DNA of 64,000 nt from IMG/VR virus record IMGVR_UViG_3300031566_000016, positions 1 through 64,000 of that record; one strand, 5' to 3'. This document shows, piece by piece, positions 29,849 to 38,780 of the stretch. Source of the stretch: a virus. Position 1 is the stretch's first letter. Every line of letters starts with the position of its first letter. The notes beneath the pieces are model-generated. The model did not search any database. It worked only from the letters and a program-made list of their open reading frames with translations, and was not told the origin of the DNA. A program made the translations under genes and the position numbers.

Positions 29849-32608
29849 CTACGTCAGTCCTGTCGCGGGGCCACCGACATTCTGGTAGCGCACCATGTTC
29901 TTGATCTCGCCCCGCAGCACCACGCGGATGGTCTCCTTGTCCGTGCGAGCGTCAATCTGCACCGTCTGGGTGCCACCCTGCGGGTTGTAGCCCACCGGCT
30001 CCAGCCCGGGCGGCGGAGTCAACATCGCCTGCCTGCCATCTGGCGGGGCTGGCGTGTTGTTGTTGAGGTCCTGCTTTATCCGAAGCAACTTGACCCCGCT
30101 CTGGAAAGAAAGCTGTTCGGCCATTTTCCATGCCTTTTCCAGCAGATCCATCTGCTTGTTCCACAAATCCAGTTGTCCCGCAAGCGCGTAGCCGATCCAC
30201 TTGAAGTACATCCCCGCCATGGCCTGAAAGATCTCCCACTTGATCTTCATCTCCAGCAAGCCAAGCAGTTGCACCAGGAGATCGATGATGTCGATCAGCA
30301 CTTGCTTCGGATGTCCCCCGAGATACTCAATCCAACCAGCCACCGCCTGCAATACCGACGTGACGCCGGTATCCATGACATCCGCGATCGTGTTCACCAC
30401 AGCGGCCACCGTCTCCAGTACCTTCGTGATCTGCGGCCACTGGGTGATGATGAAGTTCAGCACCCGCATGATCGTCCCGAGGAACCTCATCACCGTCGGG
30501 ATCATGTGGCTGCTTAGGTGTGTGCGGAAGTACTCCATGAAGAGCAGCAATACCGCAACCCCACGGTACGCCAGCGCGATCAGCCACGGCAGCAACGCCT
30601 GCGCCGCCGCGATTAGCACCGGGATCGCATTGACGGCCGCTTGTGCGATTTCTAGGGCAATGTCCGCGAACGCATCCACCATGTCCTTCAGGAGCGGCAG
30701 CAGTTGCGGTAGACACTCAATCACGCGAAGCACGCCAGTTGTAAAAGTCACGAACCAGCGGACGATGCTGTCCTTGTTCTGCGAGAGGAAGTCCGTCAGG
30801 AAGTTGCCCACGCCCGTCAACGCCGCCACGAGGAACGGTAGCACAACGCCCGCCACCCGCAGCAGCAACGGTATGAAGGCCTGCCCGAAGCGAACAAGCA
30901 TCGGCACGATCTCCGCGAAGGCGTAGGAGAACAGCCGGGGGAGCCACTGCAGAAAGCCGATGATCGACGGCAGCACCTTCACCGCGCCCTGGAACATCTG
31001 CCAGATGGCCTGCCCGAGCGACAAGAGGATGTCTCGGATAGCCCCGATGGCCGTCGGTCCCAGATACCTCAGCAGCGCCCCGAAGCCCGCCACCAGGTTG
31101 ATGAGTACGCCCTGCAGCGCCCCGATGGCCCCTGACTGCCGCGCCGTCTCGATGAGTTCACGCAGGATGCCAACAAACCACATGAACCACTGCGCCACCG
31201 GTCCCTTGATGACCAGCGTCTCCAGGTTCTGCAGGTTGTTCTTCAGGAGTTGCCACGCCCCTGCCAGCGTGTTCAACTGGTCCGCCGCGGCCGCCGCCGC
31301 TACGCCCTGCTCGTCCAACTGTGACCGAAACAACTTTATCTGTTGGACTGAGGCTGCCATCGCCGCCATGATGCCATAGGCGCCGCGCGTGCCAAAGGCG
31401 TTGATAATCATCTGCGTGAACGCCTTCTGACCGATGCGTTGGCGTAGGGCGTCCAACTTCTCCAGCGAGGCAATCAGACTACCCGTGCGAATGACCGAAA
31501 ACTCCTTGAGGTCCGCGCCAAAGGCCGCAAAGGCCTTCCTGGCATTGGGGATCTCCCGCGAGAGCGAGATCAGCGTCTGCCGGAAGTACACCCCGGCCAT
31601 GCTGCCCTTCAACCCCACTTGGTAGAAGCCCTCCAGGACCGCCACAGTGTCCTTGAGCGACATGCCGAACATCGCCGCTGCCGGCCCAGCGTACTTCATA
31701 GCTTCGACGAGCTTGCTCATCTCCGCAGCCGAGTAACGCACAGCATTGAAGAGAATGTCTGAGACCTGCGCCGCATACTGCGCCGGGATCTTGAAGGCCG
31801 TCATCACTGCGGCCATCATCATCGTGGTGTTCTCGATGCCGTACAGCGTCGCACTGGCGAGGTTGAGCGCCGCCTCGGTCAATGACTCGACTTCCTGGCG
31901 CGTGGTGTACCCGTAGGAATAGATCTGGTACATCGCATCGGCGACTTCCGACGCCATGTACCGCATCCGTGAGGACATCTCGATCGCGAACCGTTCGACC
32001 TCAGTGCGCGACGCCATCGCTGCTGCGCCGAACTGCCCAAGCACCGTCGCCGTGTTCGCCGCCGACTGCTGCAACTCCGCATAGGCGGCCACACCAGTCC
32101 GCACCATCCCCGCCAGCGCCTCGGCCCCGCGCCTCGCCCAGTAGACGGTCTGCTCCCCCAGCCACTGCACGGCCTTCCCCGTGTAGCTGAAGATGGTTTG
32201 CCCCAGGCGCACATACAACCCCATGAGCCACAGCGCGCCGCGCACTCCCGCCTGTGCCATGGCGAGCAGCGCATCCTGCACCCGCTGGGCGATGGCCCAC
32301 AAGTCCTTCAACGCGCCTTCCACGGACTTGTAGCCGACATACAAGAGGGCCACGGCCCCCACGATGCCCATGATCCCCGGAACACTCATCCCCGCCGGCA
32401 GCAGATTCCCCAAAGACAAAAGCGAGCGCCGCAGTGCAAACATCCCTGCGATGCCCGCTACGTTGCCCAAGCCCGGGATGACGTTCTCCCCACCGCCACC
32501 CGTGGAACCACCAGCCGTGGCCCCGCCTCCGCCCCCAGTTCCCCCAGCGGGCAGGCCGGTGATGCTTCCGACATTGATGTCGATGTCTAGCTGTGCCCGG
32601 CGTGCCAC
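29849..32608 (-). CDS. tail tape measure protein (919 aa)
   Basis: The central region (about residues 170-400) has the TP901-type tape measure pattern: a long alanine/methionine-rich helix with 'VADAMYQIYSYGYTTRQEVE', 'MAAVMTAFKIPAQYA' and a conserved 'GPAAAMFGMSLKDTVAVLEG' block. Several hydrophobic stretches follow (about 540-720), as usual for the part that crosses host membranes. A Gly-rich linker lies at residues 20-45. The GTG follows GGAGGAAGCAGCAGC and overlaps the chaperone gene. Length predicts a tail near 135-140 nm. Confidence 0.9.
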   Translation of the reverse strand: MARRAQLDIDINVGSITGLPAGGTGGGGGATAGGSTGGGGENVIPGLGNVAGIAGMFALRRSLLSLGNLLPAGMSVPGIMGIVGAVALLYVGYKSVEGALKDLWAIAQRVQDALLAMAQAGVRGALWLMGLYVRLGQTIFSYTGKAVQWLGEQTVYWARRGAEALAGMVRTGVAAYAELQQSAANTATVLGQFGAAAMASRTEVERFAIEMSSRMRYMASEVADAMYQIYSYGYTTRQEVESLTEAALNLASATLYGIENTTMMMAAVMTAFKIPAQYAAQVSDILFNAVRYSAAEMSKLVEAMKYAGPAAAMFGMSLKDTVAVLEGFYQVGLKGSMAGVYFRQTLISLSREIPNARKAFAAFGADLKEFSVIRTGSLIASLEKLDALRQRIGQKAFTQMIINAFGTRGAYGIMAAMAASVQQIKLFRSQLDEQGVAAAAAADQLNTLAGAWQLLKNNLQNLETLVIKGPVAQWFMWFVGILRELIETARQSGAIGALQGVLINLVAGFGALLRYLGPTAIGAIRDILLSLGQAIWQMFQGAVKVLPSIIGFLQWLPRLFSYAFAEIVPMLVRFGQAFIPLLLRVAGVVLPFLVAALTGVGNFLTDFLSQNKDSIVRWFVTFTTGVLRVIECLPQLLPLLKDMVDAFADIALEIAQAAVNAIPVLIAAAQALLPWLIALAYRGVAVLLLFMEYFRTHLSSHMIPTVMRFLGTIMRVLNFIITQWPQITKVLETVAAVVNTIADVMDTGVTSVLQAVAGWIEYLGGHPKQVLIDIIDLLVQLLGLLEMKIKWEIFQAMAGMYFKWIGYALAGQLDLWNKQMDLLEKAWKMAEQLSFQSGVKLLRIKQDLNNNTPAPPDGRQAMLTPPPGLEPVGYNPQGGTQTVQIDARTDKETIRVVLRGEIKNMVRYQNVGGPATGLT

Positions 32609-33099
32609 GCTGCTGCTTCCTCCTCCGTCAGGTCCCGCGCCTCCCCCTCGTCCGACTTCACCCCGCCGCCGTTCTGCACCACCATCTCCCGCATCCGCAC
32701 GGCCTCACACGCCAACAACAGCAGGGAAGCCCGATACTGGTTCTGCTCCCGCAGCGGCCGGCCGTCCGCGAACTGCCCCATCACCACCTGCCACCGCGCC
32801 TCGTAGAAGAGTTCGTCGAGCACCCGCGCCACCCAACTCTCCCACGCGCCCGCCGCCTCCTGCTCGACGATCTCGGCGGTCTCTTCCCGCCACTGCTTCT
32901 CCCGCTGCTTTGATCCAACCCGGAACGCCGCGATCTCTTCCTTGGTGCTCTTGTAGGTCAGCGGCTTCGGCGGTACGGCTACTCCGGCCTGCCGCACCAC
33001 CTCGCCGGCCTCATCCCCGGCTGCTTTCCAGACCTGCGCCCACGGGTCCCACTTGCCGGTTCGGATGAACCGTTCGGCGCAGGCCCTCAGCCGTTTCCC
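32587..33099 (-). CDS. tail assembly chaperone, -1 frameshift extension (T-like part)
   Basis: The -1 frame remains open from the slippery heptamer at 33099-33093 through to the stop at 32587, so shifted ribosomes would add about 168 residues. The end (EEAAAWHAGHS) precedes the tape measure, as in lambda G/GT and many siphoviruses. An ATG or GTG near 33000 (MVRQAGVAV) could also start it independently, but no strong SD is seen there. Chaperones of this type coat the tape measure while the tail tube polymerises. Confidence 0.7.
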   Translation of the reverse strand, partial: GKRLRACAERFIRTGKWDPWAQVWKAAGDEAGEVVRQAGVAVPPKPLTYKSTKEEIAAFRVGSKQREKQWREETAEIVEQEAAGAWESWVARVLDELFYEARWQVVMGQFADGRPLREQNQYRASLLLLACEAVRMREMVVQNGGGVKSDEGEARDLTEEEAAAWHAGHS

Positions 33100-33626
33100 A
33101 ATGCCTTGAACTGCTTGTCGAACTGCTCATCCCGGCCGTCGCGCGCCGCCACGTAGTCCATGAAGGCAGTCCACAGGATGCGCAGCCCCTTGCTCTTGGG
33201 CAGCATCAGCTTGTCCAGCACGGCCTCGTTCGCCTTGTTGTGACCATCCTTCGATGGATCATACGAGACGGGTTCGTTCGTGGGTCCCATGGGCAGGCAG
33301 AACCCCGTCGTCTGGGCCCACCAACGCAGTCGGAAAAGCTGGTCGGCGTTCAGGTTCGCCTGCGGAACGAACTGCTGGCCACCCTTGCCCCGCACGGCGC
33401 CGCCCATCCGCTGCCACTTGTCAGTGATCGCCCCGTCGCTCTTGGGCGCTTGCGTTTCGATGTAGAACTGCCCGCTGTACTCCTCGTTGACCACATTCAG
33501 CGGCAGTCGCACCGGGCCATCGTCCCCCATCGCCAGCGTCAGCGACAGCGCCGGCTCCTCCGGCTCCTGCTCATCTGCGGCTTCCTCGATCTCGTCCACC
33601 AATGCCATCTCGTCCAACTCGCTCAT
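33087..33626 (-). CDS. tail assembly chaperone, zero-frame product (G-like, 179 aa)
   Basis: The gene lies between the tail tube and the tape measure, where G-like chaperones lie. The acidic N-terminus (DEIEEAADEQEPEEP) precedes a beta/alpha domain (LPLNVVNEEYSGQFYIETQ). I place the start at MSELDEM after AAGGAG; an ATG 33 bases upstream overlapping the previous stop (33659) is an alternative. The last codons contain the slippery sequence GGGAAAC, giving a second, longer product. Confidence 0.75.
   Translation of the reverse strand: MSELDEMALVDEIEEAADEQEPEEPALSLTLAMGDDGPVRLPLNVVNEEYSGQFYIETQAPKSDGAITDKWQRMGGAVRGKGGQQFVPQANLNADQLFRLRWWAQTTGFCLPMGPTNEPVSYDPSKDGHNKANEAVLDKLMLPKSKGLRILWTAFMDYVAARDGRDEQFDKQFKALGNG
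33093..33099 (-). promoter_or_regulatory. programmed -1 frameshift site GGGAAAC
   Basis: In the zero frame the codons are TTG GGA AAC GGC TGA, so the heptamer G-GGA-AAC ends six bases before the stop. It has the X-XXY-YYZ form and is related to lambda's GGGAAAG. The -1 frame continues open into the next 160 codons. Confidence 0.75.
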
Positions 33627-33655
33627 CGTCACCATCTCCTTGTCTATGTCCGGGC

Positions 33656-33949
33656 TCATGCCCGTGGTCGCACCAGATCCATCATGCCCTTCACAATGCG
33701 GAACCCGTCCTGATAGTCGCCATAGTCGCCCTCAATCCCATGCAGCCCCAACCCCACGCGCGCGACCCATGCCTCCACCTCGTCCTGCACCTCCGGCTCG
33801 CACTCCACATAGAACGTGACGTGCCGCCGAGCATCCACCTCCGCCCGCAACCCCTCCCGCCGCACAAGCCCCTTCGCCAACAATACCGCCACGGCGGTCA
33901 CCTGATGGACCTCTACCGTGGCGGCGGAAACAGCGTTTTCAGTTGACAT
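33656..33949 (-). CDS. hypothetical tail-module protein (97 aa)
   Basis: It lies between the tail tube and the chaperone, where many siphoviruses encode a small accessory protein. The start MSTENAVS has GGAG directly upstream; the frame is open further but the extension is Arg-rich and unlikely. The sequence is alpha/beta with 'VTAVAVLLAKGLVRREGLRAE' and 'RRHVTFYVECEPEVQDEVEAW'. No family. Confidence 0.6.
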   Translation of the reverse strand: MSTENAVSAATVEVHQVTAVAVLLAKGLVRREGLRAEVDARRHVTFYVECEPEVQDEVEAWVARVGLGLHGIEGDYGDYQDGFRIVKGMMDLVRPRA

Positions 33950-33989
33950 CTCCTGTTCGCTCCCTCGGGGAGTGATACACACCGACTTC

Positions 33990-34967
33990 CTAGCTGGCCG
34001 CCGCCTCCGACGGCAGGCACGCCGGGAGTGTGATGTCATCCAGCGGACACAACGCCTGGAAGGCAATGCCCTCCTGCTTCACGAACCCGCCAGTCCCCGG
34101 CTTCAGCGGCGCAGCGGTGTACTTGATCCGCGGCATGTCGAAGGTCGCCGCGTCACCCGCCGGTCGCGTCAGCACCACCCGATACGCGCCCTCTGTCCCG
34201 AGCAGAAACGCTGACCGCAGCGCCGAAGACGTGAACCACTGATCGAATGTCACCGTCCAGTTGCTCCACTCGCGGTTCGGGTTGTCGTAGATCGTCGTGA
34301 CCCCGGCCAGCGAGGGCACTTCCTCCAGCATGTTGTCGAAGTTGAGCGTGTGGTTCTTCGTCACCAGCGTTGCCGCCAGAACCCCACCCACCGTCGGGGC
34401 GATGCTGAAGGCCGCTTCGGCGAAGCCATACGGCGTCAGACTGCCGTCTACGAAGGTCAGGTCCAGGTCCCCGCCCGTCGGCCACGCCCCATCCGTCGTC
34501 GGCAGCGCCGACCCCTGCAGGTCCAATTCCGCCTGCACATAGTCGATCCCCGCATCCAACTTGATCGACCCGGACTTCACCTTCACGTCCATGTACTGCT
34601 CGACCCACTCGTTGCTCTGCCCAAGGTTGATGACCTTGATGATCGTGGCGTAGTACCCCTGGTAGTTGCCGGTACCGTCATACCGGCCCCACAGCCAGTT
34701 GTACAGGTCGCCCGCGCCCACCCACCCGGGCGACAGTGGCAGCACGATCTTCCCTTCGATCTTGTTTCCCCGGTTCGCGTACAACGAGAGCCCGCGATAC
34801 CCGCCGCCAGACTGGAAGAAGTTGTAGTCGGGCGACACGTCAATGTCGCAGTCTTCCTTCGTCGGGATCTCGACAAACGACGTGGCCACGGCGCCCTTAT
34901 TGGTCTGGAGGCCGAAACAGATGCGGGCTTCCTTGTGGGAAGCCCAGATGGGTCCGTTGTATGCCAT
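33990..34967 (-). CDS. major tail tube protein (325 aa)
   Basis: The start MAYNGPIWASHKEARICFGL is followed by a beta-rich protein with the features of siphovirus tube proteins, including 'CDIDVSPDYNFFQSGGGYRG', paired repeats of NFDNMLEEVPSL-type segments and a long C-terminal beta region. SD GGGAGGTCGAAGTCCC fixes the ATG at 34967. It is the first gene of the tail block, before the chaperone and tape measure, the canonical order. Confidence 0.75.
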   Translation of the reverse strand: MAYNGPIWASHKEARICFGLQTNKGAVATSFVEIPTKEDCDIDVSPDYNFFQSGGGYRGLSLYANRGNKIEGKIVLPLSPGWVGAGDLYNWLWGRYDGTGNYQGYYATIIKVINLGQSNEWVEQYMDVKVKSGSIKLDAGIDYVQAELDLQGSALPTTDGAWPTGGDLDLTFVDGSLTPYGFAEAAFSIAPTVGGVLAATLVTKNHTLNFDNMLEEVPSLAGVTTIYDNPNREWSNWTVTFDQWFTSSALRSAFLLGTEGAYRVVLTRPAGDAATFDMPRIKYTAAPLKPGTGGFVKQEGIAFQALCPLDDITLPACLPSEAAAS

Positions 34968-35002
34968 GGGACTTCGACCTCCCGTGATTGCTGTCTGGTC
35001 TG

Positions 35003-35557
35003 CTACACGACTGCCGGGTCGAGCGTCGCCGAACCTATCACAGCCTGCGCCGTCACCGTCGCCGCCACCGTCCCCGCCCAATACGTCGCCGACGCTTCGC
35101 CGTACATGTCCGTCGCCGGCTGCCCTGTCTCGGGCGCGCAACTCATCCGCCGACCTGCATCATCCAGGTGCCAGTATGTTCGTAGACATGCTTGAACCCC
35201 ATCGCGCCAGACGTTCATCGCCTCGCGCATGTCCTCGGCCTTCCGCCCCTTCAGCCAGATCCAGATGTCAAAGTTGTAGACATCCTGCGTGTACCCGGCG
35301 AGGATCGTGCCATCCACCTGTATCCCGCCCCCACAGTCCTCATCGTTGTTCTCGGTGCTGCGGCTCTCGTCGATCCAGATGCCGGGGCACTGCGCCGGCA
35401 TCGCCAACAGTCCGTTCTCCAGGTGATACTGCTCATCCAGCAGCGCCGTTTCATCGGGCAGGAAGCGCCGGTCGCCCTCGTCATCGTTCTCGAACAGGTG
35501 GGCCAGGAGGGTGTCGCGGATCGCCTCGGCCACGGCGTTGCTCTTCGAGCTGCTCAT
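35003..35557 (-). CDS. tail terminator-like protein (184 aa)
   Basis: It lies between the virion-morphogenesis protein and the tail tube, where tail terminators/completion proteins lie. It starts with a helix (AVAEAIRDTLLAHLFEND) and continues with alpha/beta segments such as DVYNFDIWIWLKGRKAEDMREAMN typical of the gpU fold. The ATG overlaps the upstream stop. Assigned by order and secondary-structure impression. Confidence 0.5.
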   Translation of the reverse strand: MSSSKSNAVAEAIRDTLLAHLFENDDEGDRRFLPDETALLDEQYHLENGLLAMPAQCPGIWIDESRSTENNDEDCGGGIQVDGTILAGYTQDVYNFDIWIWLKGRKAEDMREAMNVWRDGVQACLRTYWHLDDAGRRMSCAPETGQPATDMYGEASATYWAGTVAATVTAQAVIGSATLDPAVV

Positions 35558-36264
35558 GGCTCCACCGTGCCCGTGATGTGATCGAGGGCGATGTCTTCGA
35601 TCCGCTCAAGGTTCGCTTCGGTCACACGGAAAATCTCGCGCGGCTCCATCGGGTAGTAGTTCTCGCGGCCATCGTTGAGGACGCCGCCGAGGTCCGCGCC
35701 GCGCGTCCGGTCCCGCCCCGACCGCGGGCGCCCCGGAACACCAAAGAAGTCGTTGTAGTTGGTGCCGAAACTCAGGGTGCGTCGAGTCCGACGCTGGTAG
35801 GCCGTATCGCTCACGCCGGTCAACTGCCGCCTGAGTTTTCCGGTCAACTCCATGATCTTGCGGCCGGGGTAGTTGATGGCCTTCCATTGCGCGTAGCTCG
35901 GGAAGTAGGTCATCCACACCCTGCGCCCTCCGCTCAAACGCAATTGACGAGTGATATTCCACCCTGCGAATGAAGGATTGGCCGCCTGCATCGGACTCGG
36001 ACCAGATACGGCAAAGCCCCGCGTCACCTTGCCGTGGAACCTGATTGGACGCCGCGAGTTATCTTTCCATCGCGGCTCCCCGTCCACAGCGCCTTCCTTC
36101 TCGAACACCTCAGCCATGTTGTCGTATAGAATGGGTAGCACTCTCGGCCAGATCGGCCGGAAGTCCCGCGCGCGCCGCTTGCACTCCCGCAGGTACTCAC
36201 GCAGGGCCAGCCGCGCCCACGTCGCGGGGTTCCGGCTGATCGTGTTGATGCTGTAGTGGGGCAC
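35554..36264 (-). CDS. phage virion morphogenesis protein (Mu gpG/P2 gpS-type tail completion, 236 aa)
   Basis: The segment 'EKEGAVDGEPRWKDNS' and the later 'YPGRKIMELTGKLRRQLTG' match the tail-completion family in which W-x-x-L-S precedes an 'IL-x-x-TGxL' signature. A basic patch (RRTRRTLSFG) follows. The GTG start after CAGGAGACGTGGTAGCC is preferred over one three codons upstream. It is the connector between head and tail. Confidence 0.65.
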   Translation of the reverse strand: MPHYSINTISRNPATWARLALREYLRECKRRARDFRPIWPRVLPILYDNMAEVFEKEGAVDGEPRWKDNSRRPIRFHGKVTRGFAVSGPSPMQAANPSFAGWNITRQLRLSGGRRVWMTYFPSYAQWKAINYPGRKIMELTGKLRRQLTGVSDTAYQRRTRRTLSFGTNYNDFFGVPGRPRSGRDRTRGADLGGVLNDGRENYYPMEPREIFRVTEANLERIEDIALDHITGTVEP

Positions 36265-36266
36265 GG

Positions 36267-36731
36267 CTACCACGTCTCCTGTGTCGCGGGGTCCGCTCCG
36301 ACCGCGACCACCGTTAGCCCCGCGAACTGTGGGATCGTCACCACGGGGTTCGTCGGCGTCTCCGCGTCCGGCGCCTTGTGGGCTGTCTTCATCATCTGTG
36401 CCATGATCTTGTCGGCCCGAGACTCCAGGTAGTCGTCATACCACTTGGTGCGCTCGTCGCGCTGTACCTGGTTGCGGCTCTTGAGCAGGAGCGCCGCCGC
36501 CCGCATCGCGCACACATCGGTCGCCTGCGCGTACAACTCCGGGCTGACATCATTGTCGATCGGGACCTTCACGTACCCACGAACATCGTTCTCGAAGTCC
36601 TTCTCGGCCAGACCCTCGAAGGTCTGCAACACCTTCGGGTCCGTCGGGCCCACGTCAAAGGTCTCGCCGGGGTTGAGTACCGCCGCCTGGTCGAGCCAGT
36701 ACTTCACATCCTGCCAGGTCGCATACGCCAC
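36267..36731 (-). CDS. head-tail connector / gp6-like protein (154 aa)
   Basis: It starts MAYATWQDVKYWLDQAA and is helical with the 'ATDVCAMRAAALLLKSRNQ' pattern of small connector proteins. It sits between an unknown head-adjacent gene and the morphogenesis protein. The start is at 36731, and the stop is followed directly by the next gene. Assigned by order and fold impression. Confidence 0.5.
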   Translation of the reverse strand: MAYATWQDVKYWLDQAAVLNPGETFDVGPTDPKVLQTFEGLAEKDFENDVRGYVKVPIDNDVSPELYAQATDVCAMRAAALLLKSRNQVQRDERTKWYDDYLESRADKIMAQMMKTAHKAPDAETPTNPVVTIPQFAGLTVVAVGADPATQETW

Positions 36732-36737
36732 GGGCGG

Positions 36738-37286
36738 CTACTCCTCTCCGAGTTCCTCTTCCGCTGGCAACGCCGCCACAGGTTCCGCAACCGGCGTCTC
36801 TTCCTGTGCAGCCGGGCGCCGCCGCTGCGGTTCCGGCTGGGGTTCCAGGATGCTCAGGTCCGGCGGCTCGACGTTCCGGCCACCCTTGGGCACCGGCTCC
36901 CGATCCAGCACATCTGGTGTCCGCCGCACATGCTCCTTCTGGTACGCTGCCAGCATCGCCGCGAGGTTCAGCGGCTTCTCCGTCAGCGCCGCGCAACTCT
37001 TCAGCTTGCGCACGTAGGCCAGCAACTTGTTGAAGAAGTCAATCGCGTGCTGCGTATGCTCGCGCTTGAAGGCCTGCCGCGTGAACGACAACTTCTCCTC
37101 GCTCCGGTCGCGGTGGCTCTCAGCCCAGTGGATCAGTTCCTCTTTGGTGCGCAACTTCACCAGGTGAGGCTGACCCCGCAGGCCATTCACCATGTCTTCC
37201 CAGAACGCGATGAAGGGCCGAGTGTCCTCGGCCTCATCAACCTGCTGCTGTACTTGCTTGTTTCGCACGTCCGCGGCCGTCATCAT
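36738..37286 (-). CDS. hypothetical head-neck module protein (182 aa)
   Basis: Helical N-terminal two-thirds (VQQQVDEAEDTRPFIAFWED...) is followed by a proline/glutamate-rich, probably disordered C-terminal tail (EPQPEPQRRRPAAQEETP). SD GGAGCAGGAAC precedes the ATG pair. It lies between the jelly-roll protein and the connector. No family. Confidence 0.6.
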   Translation of the reverse strand: MMTAADVRNKQVQQQVDEAEDTRPFIAFWEDMVNGLRGQPHLVKLRTKEELIHWAESHRDRSEEKLSFTRQAFKREHTQHAIDFFNKLLAYVRKLKSCAALTEKPLNLAAMLAAYQKEHVRRTPDVLDREPVPKGGRNVEPPDLSILEPQPEPQRRRPAAQEETPVAEPVAALPAEEELGEE

Positions 37287-37303
37287 GTTCCTGCTCCGTG
37301 TCG

Positions 37304-37687
37304 TTAGAGTTTGGCTACGCCAGTCAGCGACACCACGGCGGTTCCGGCCCCTCCGCCGGCCATGGTGATGCGGACATAGGGCGCCTCGGCTGCGAGCTGC
37401 ATGATCGCCTTGCGAACGGTGACGCCATTGGCGGCCACGCTCACACTGGCGACCAATGCGCCTGTGGAAGCACCGGTGAGGTCAACTACCGGCACGGTGA
37501 ACCACGTATCGCCATCCTCCGACACCTCGGCAGAGAAGACGACCGCGGCGTTGGCCTGGCCCACGATCTCGGCAAAGAGTGTGAACCGCTCATAGCCGAC
37601 AATGTGGCCCAGGCCAACTACGGTACTGGCGCCGCCGACGGCGGCGACTGCTTGGTCAAGGGACTGTTGGATGTCGAATGGTTCCAC
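37304..37687 (-). CDS. beta-rich head protein, decoration candidate (127 aa)
   Basis: After a short helix (IQQSLDQAVAAVGG) the sequence is beta-sandwich-like, with FTLFAEIVGQANAAVVFSAEV and APYVRITMAGGGAGTAVVSLT. It lies directly after the major capsid gene. Such beta-sandwich proteins often decorate capsids, but a second decoration candidate lies upstream of the capsid gene. Confidence 0.55.
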   Translation of the reverse strand: MEPFDIQQSLDQAVAAVGGASTVVGLGHIVGYERFTLFAEIVGQANAAVVFSAEVSEDGDTWFTVPVVDLTGASTGALVASVSVAANGVTVRKAIMQLAAEAPYVRITMAGGGAGTAVVSLTGVAKL

Positions 37688-37702
37688 GAGTCAGGCCCCT
37701 TC

Positions 37703-38743
37703 TTAGACGCTGATGTCGAGGATGCCGCTCGGCGCCGTATAGGCGTCGCCATCCACGGCCCCGTCCAACTGCACAGCCACGCCCTGCCCGGGACTCTGGA
37801 TCGTCGGCGCGCCGTAGCGCGTCGCCGTGCCCCACCACTTGTACTGGCTGTTGGGGATGGGCACTTCCTGCGTGAAGAGCAGGTCCACGGTCTCGGGCCG
37901 GTTCTCGGGCTTCCAGACCATCGGCTTCTCTTCGCCCAGGGCCATGTAGAGGGCATACCCGATGGGCACCCAGTCGGTCAGCAGCGTCGGCACGCCCGAC
38001 AGCGGCATACCAGGCTGGAAGCCGTACTTGATGAGGGCCTCGATGAACGGCATGGTCTGGTAGTAGTTCGTGGCCGAGATGGTCCCGAACTCCTGCTCGA
38101 AGAGCGTGCCCGTCGCGCTGTTGGTGAAGCACACCACGCTGCCGCCGGCATAGCCGTGGTGAGCGATGTGCCACTTGGCGAAGGACGACACCTCGGGCGT
38201 CAGGTTGCCGCTGTTGGCGAAGACCACGTAGTGATCGTGGGCCGAGGTGAACGTGTTGGCCCCCTCCGGCGGGGGCGTCAGGTCGGCATCATAGAAGCCG
38301 GCCGGCGTGAGGGCCGTGCCCATGATGAACTGCTCACACCAGATCTGGTCCGCCACCAGCGGCGCCATGGTCTGCTGCTGCAGCTTCGCGGCGCTCATCC
38401 CATGGTAGAAGGCGTCCTGCGTGACCGCAGTGCCCGCCTGGAACTTGCGCGGTGGGTTGATGTCCAGCATGTAGCGCGGCGTGTGCTGCGGGTTGGGCGC
38501 GGCCATGTCGCGGCCGACTTCCTGCATCCGCACGCCGGAGGTCGCTACCTCGATCTGCGAGTCGAACGTGATCTCACAGAACATCTGCAGAAACTGCCGT
38601 GTCCAGGCCTTCCGCAGTTCAATCGACTCCTTGAACTTGATGATCTGCGGGTAGTCTGGCACATACTCGGACGTGAACGCCCCGTAGTTCGGCGCAACGC
38701 CGTAACTCGTGACATCCATCGGGGGCACCACTGCATCGGGCAT
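37703..38743 (-). CDS. major capsid protein, HK97 fold (346 aa)
   Basis: The position (after protease/scaffold and decoration genes, before connectors) and length fit an HK97-type capsid. Recognisable features are an N-arm (VPPMDVTSYGVAPNYGAFTS), 'MQEVGRDMAAPNPQ', 'HGMSAAKLQQQTMAPLVADQIW' and the beta-strand 'GFQPGMPLSGVPTLLTDWVP'. It resembles Mu-like capsid proteins only distantly. Start with AGGAGGAAGATC. Confidence 0.75.
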   Translation of the reverse strand: MPDAVVPPMDVTSYGVAPNYGAFTSEYVPDYPQIIKFKESIELRKAWTRQFLQMFCEITFDSQIEVATSGVRMQEVGRDMAAPNPQHTPRYMLDINPPRKFQAGTAVTQDAFYHGMSAAKLQQQTMAPLVADQIWCEQFIMGTALTPAGFYDADLTPPPEGANTFTSAHDHYVVFANSGNLTPEVSSFAKWHIAHHGYAGGSVVCFTNSATGTLFEQEFGTISATNYYQTMPFIEALIKYGFQPGMPLSGVPTLLTDWVPIGYALYMALGEEKPMVWKPENRPETVDLLFTQEVPIPNSQYKWWGTATRYGAPTIQSPGQGVAVQLDGAVDGDAYTAPSGILDISV

Positions 38744-38780
38744 GATCTTCCTCCTTCAAAGGCTGCCGAGTTGACGGCTG

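Noticed and set aside
33941-33970. TTGACA on the plus strand inside the tail region
   Set aside because: No -10 at 16-18 bases, and it is antisense to the start of a tail gene.
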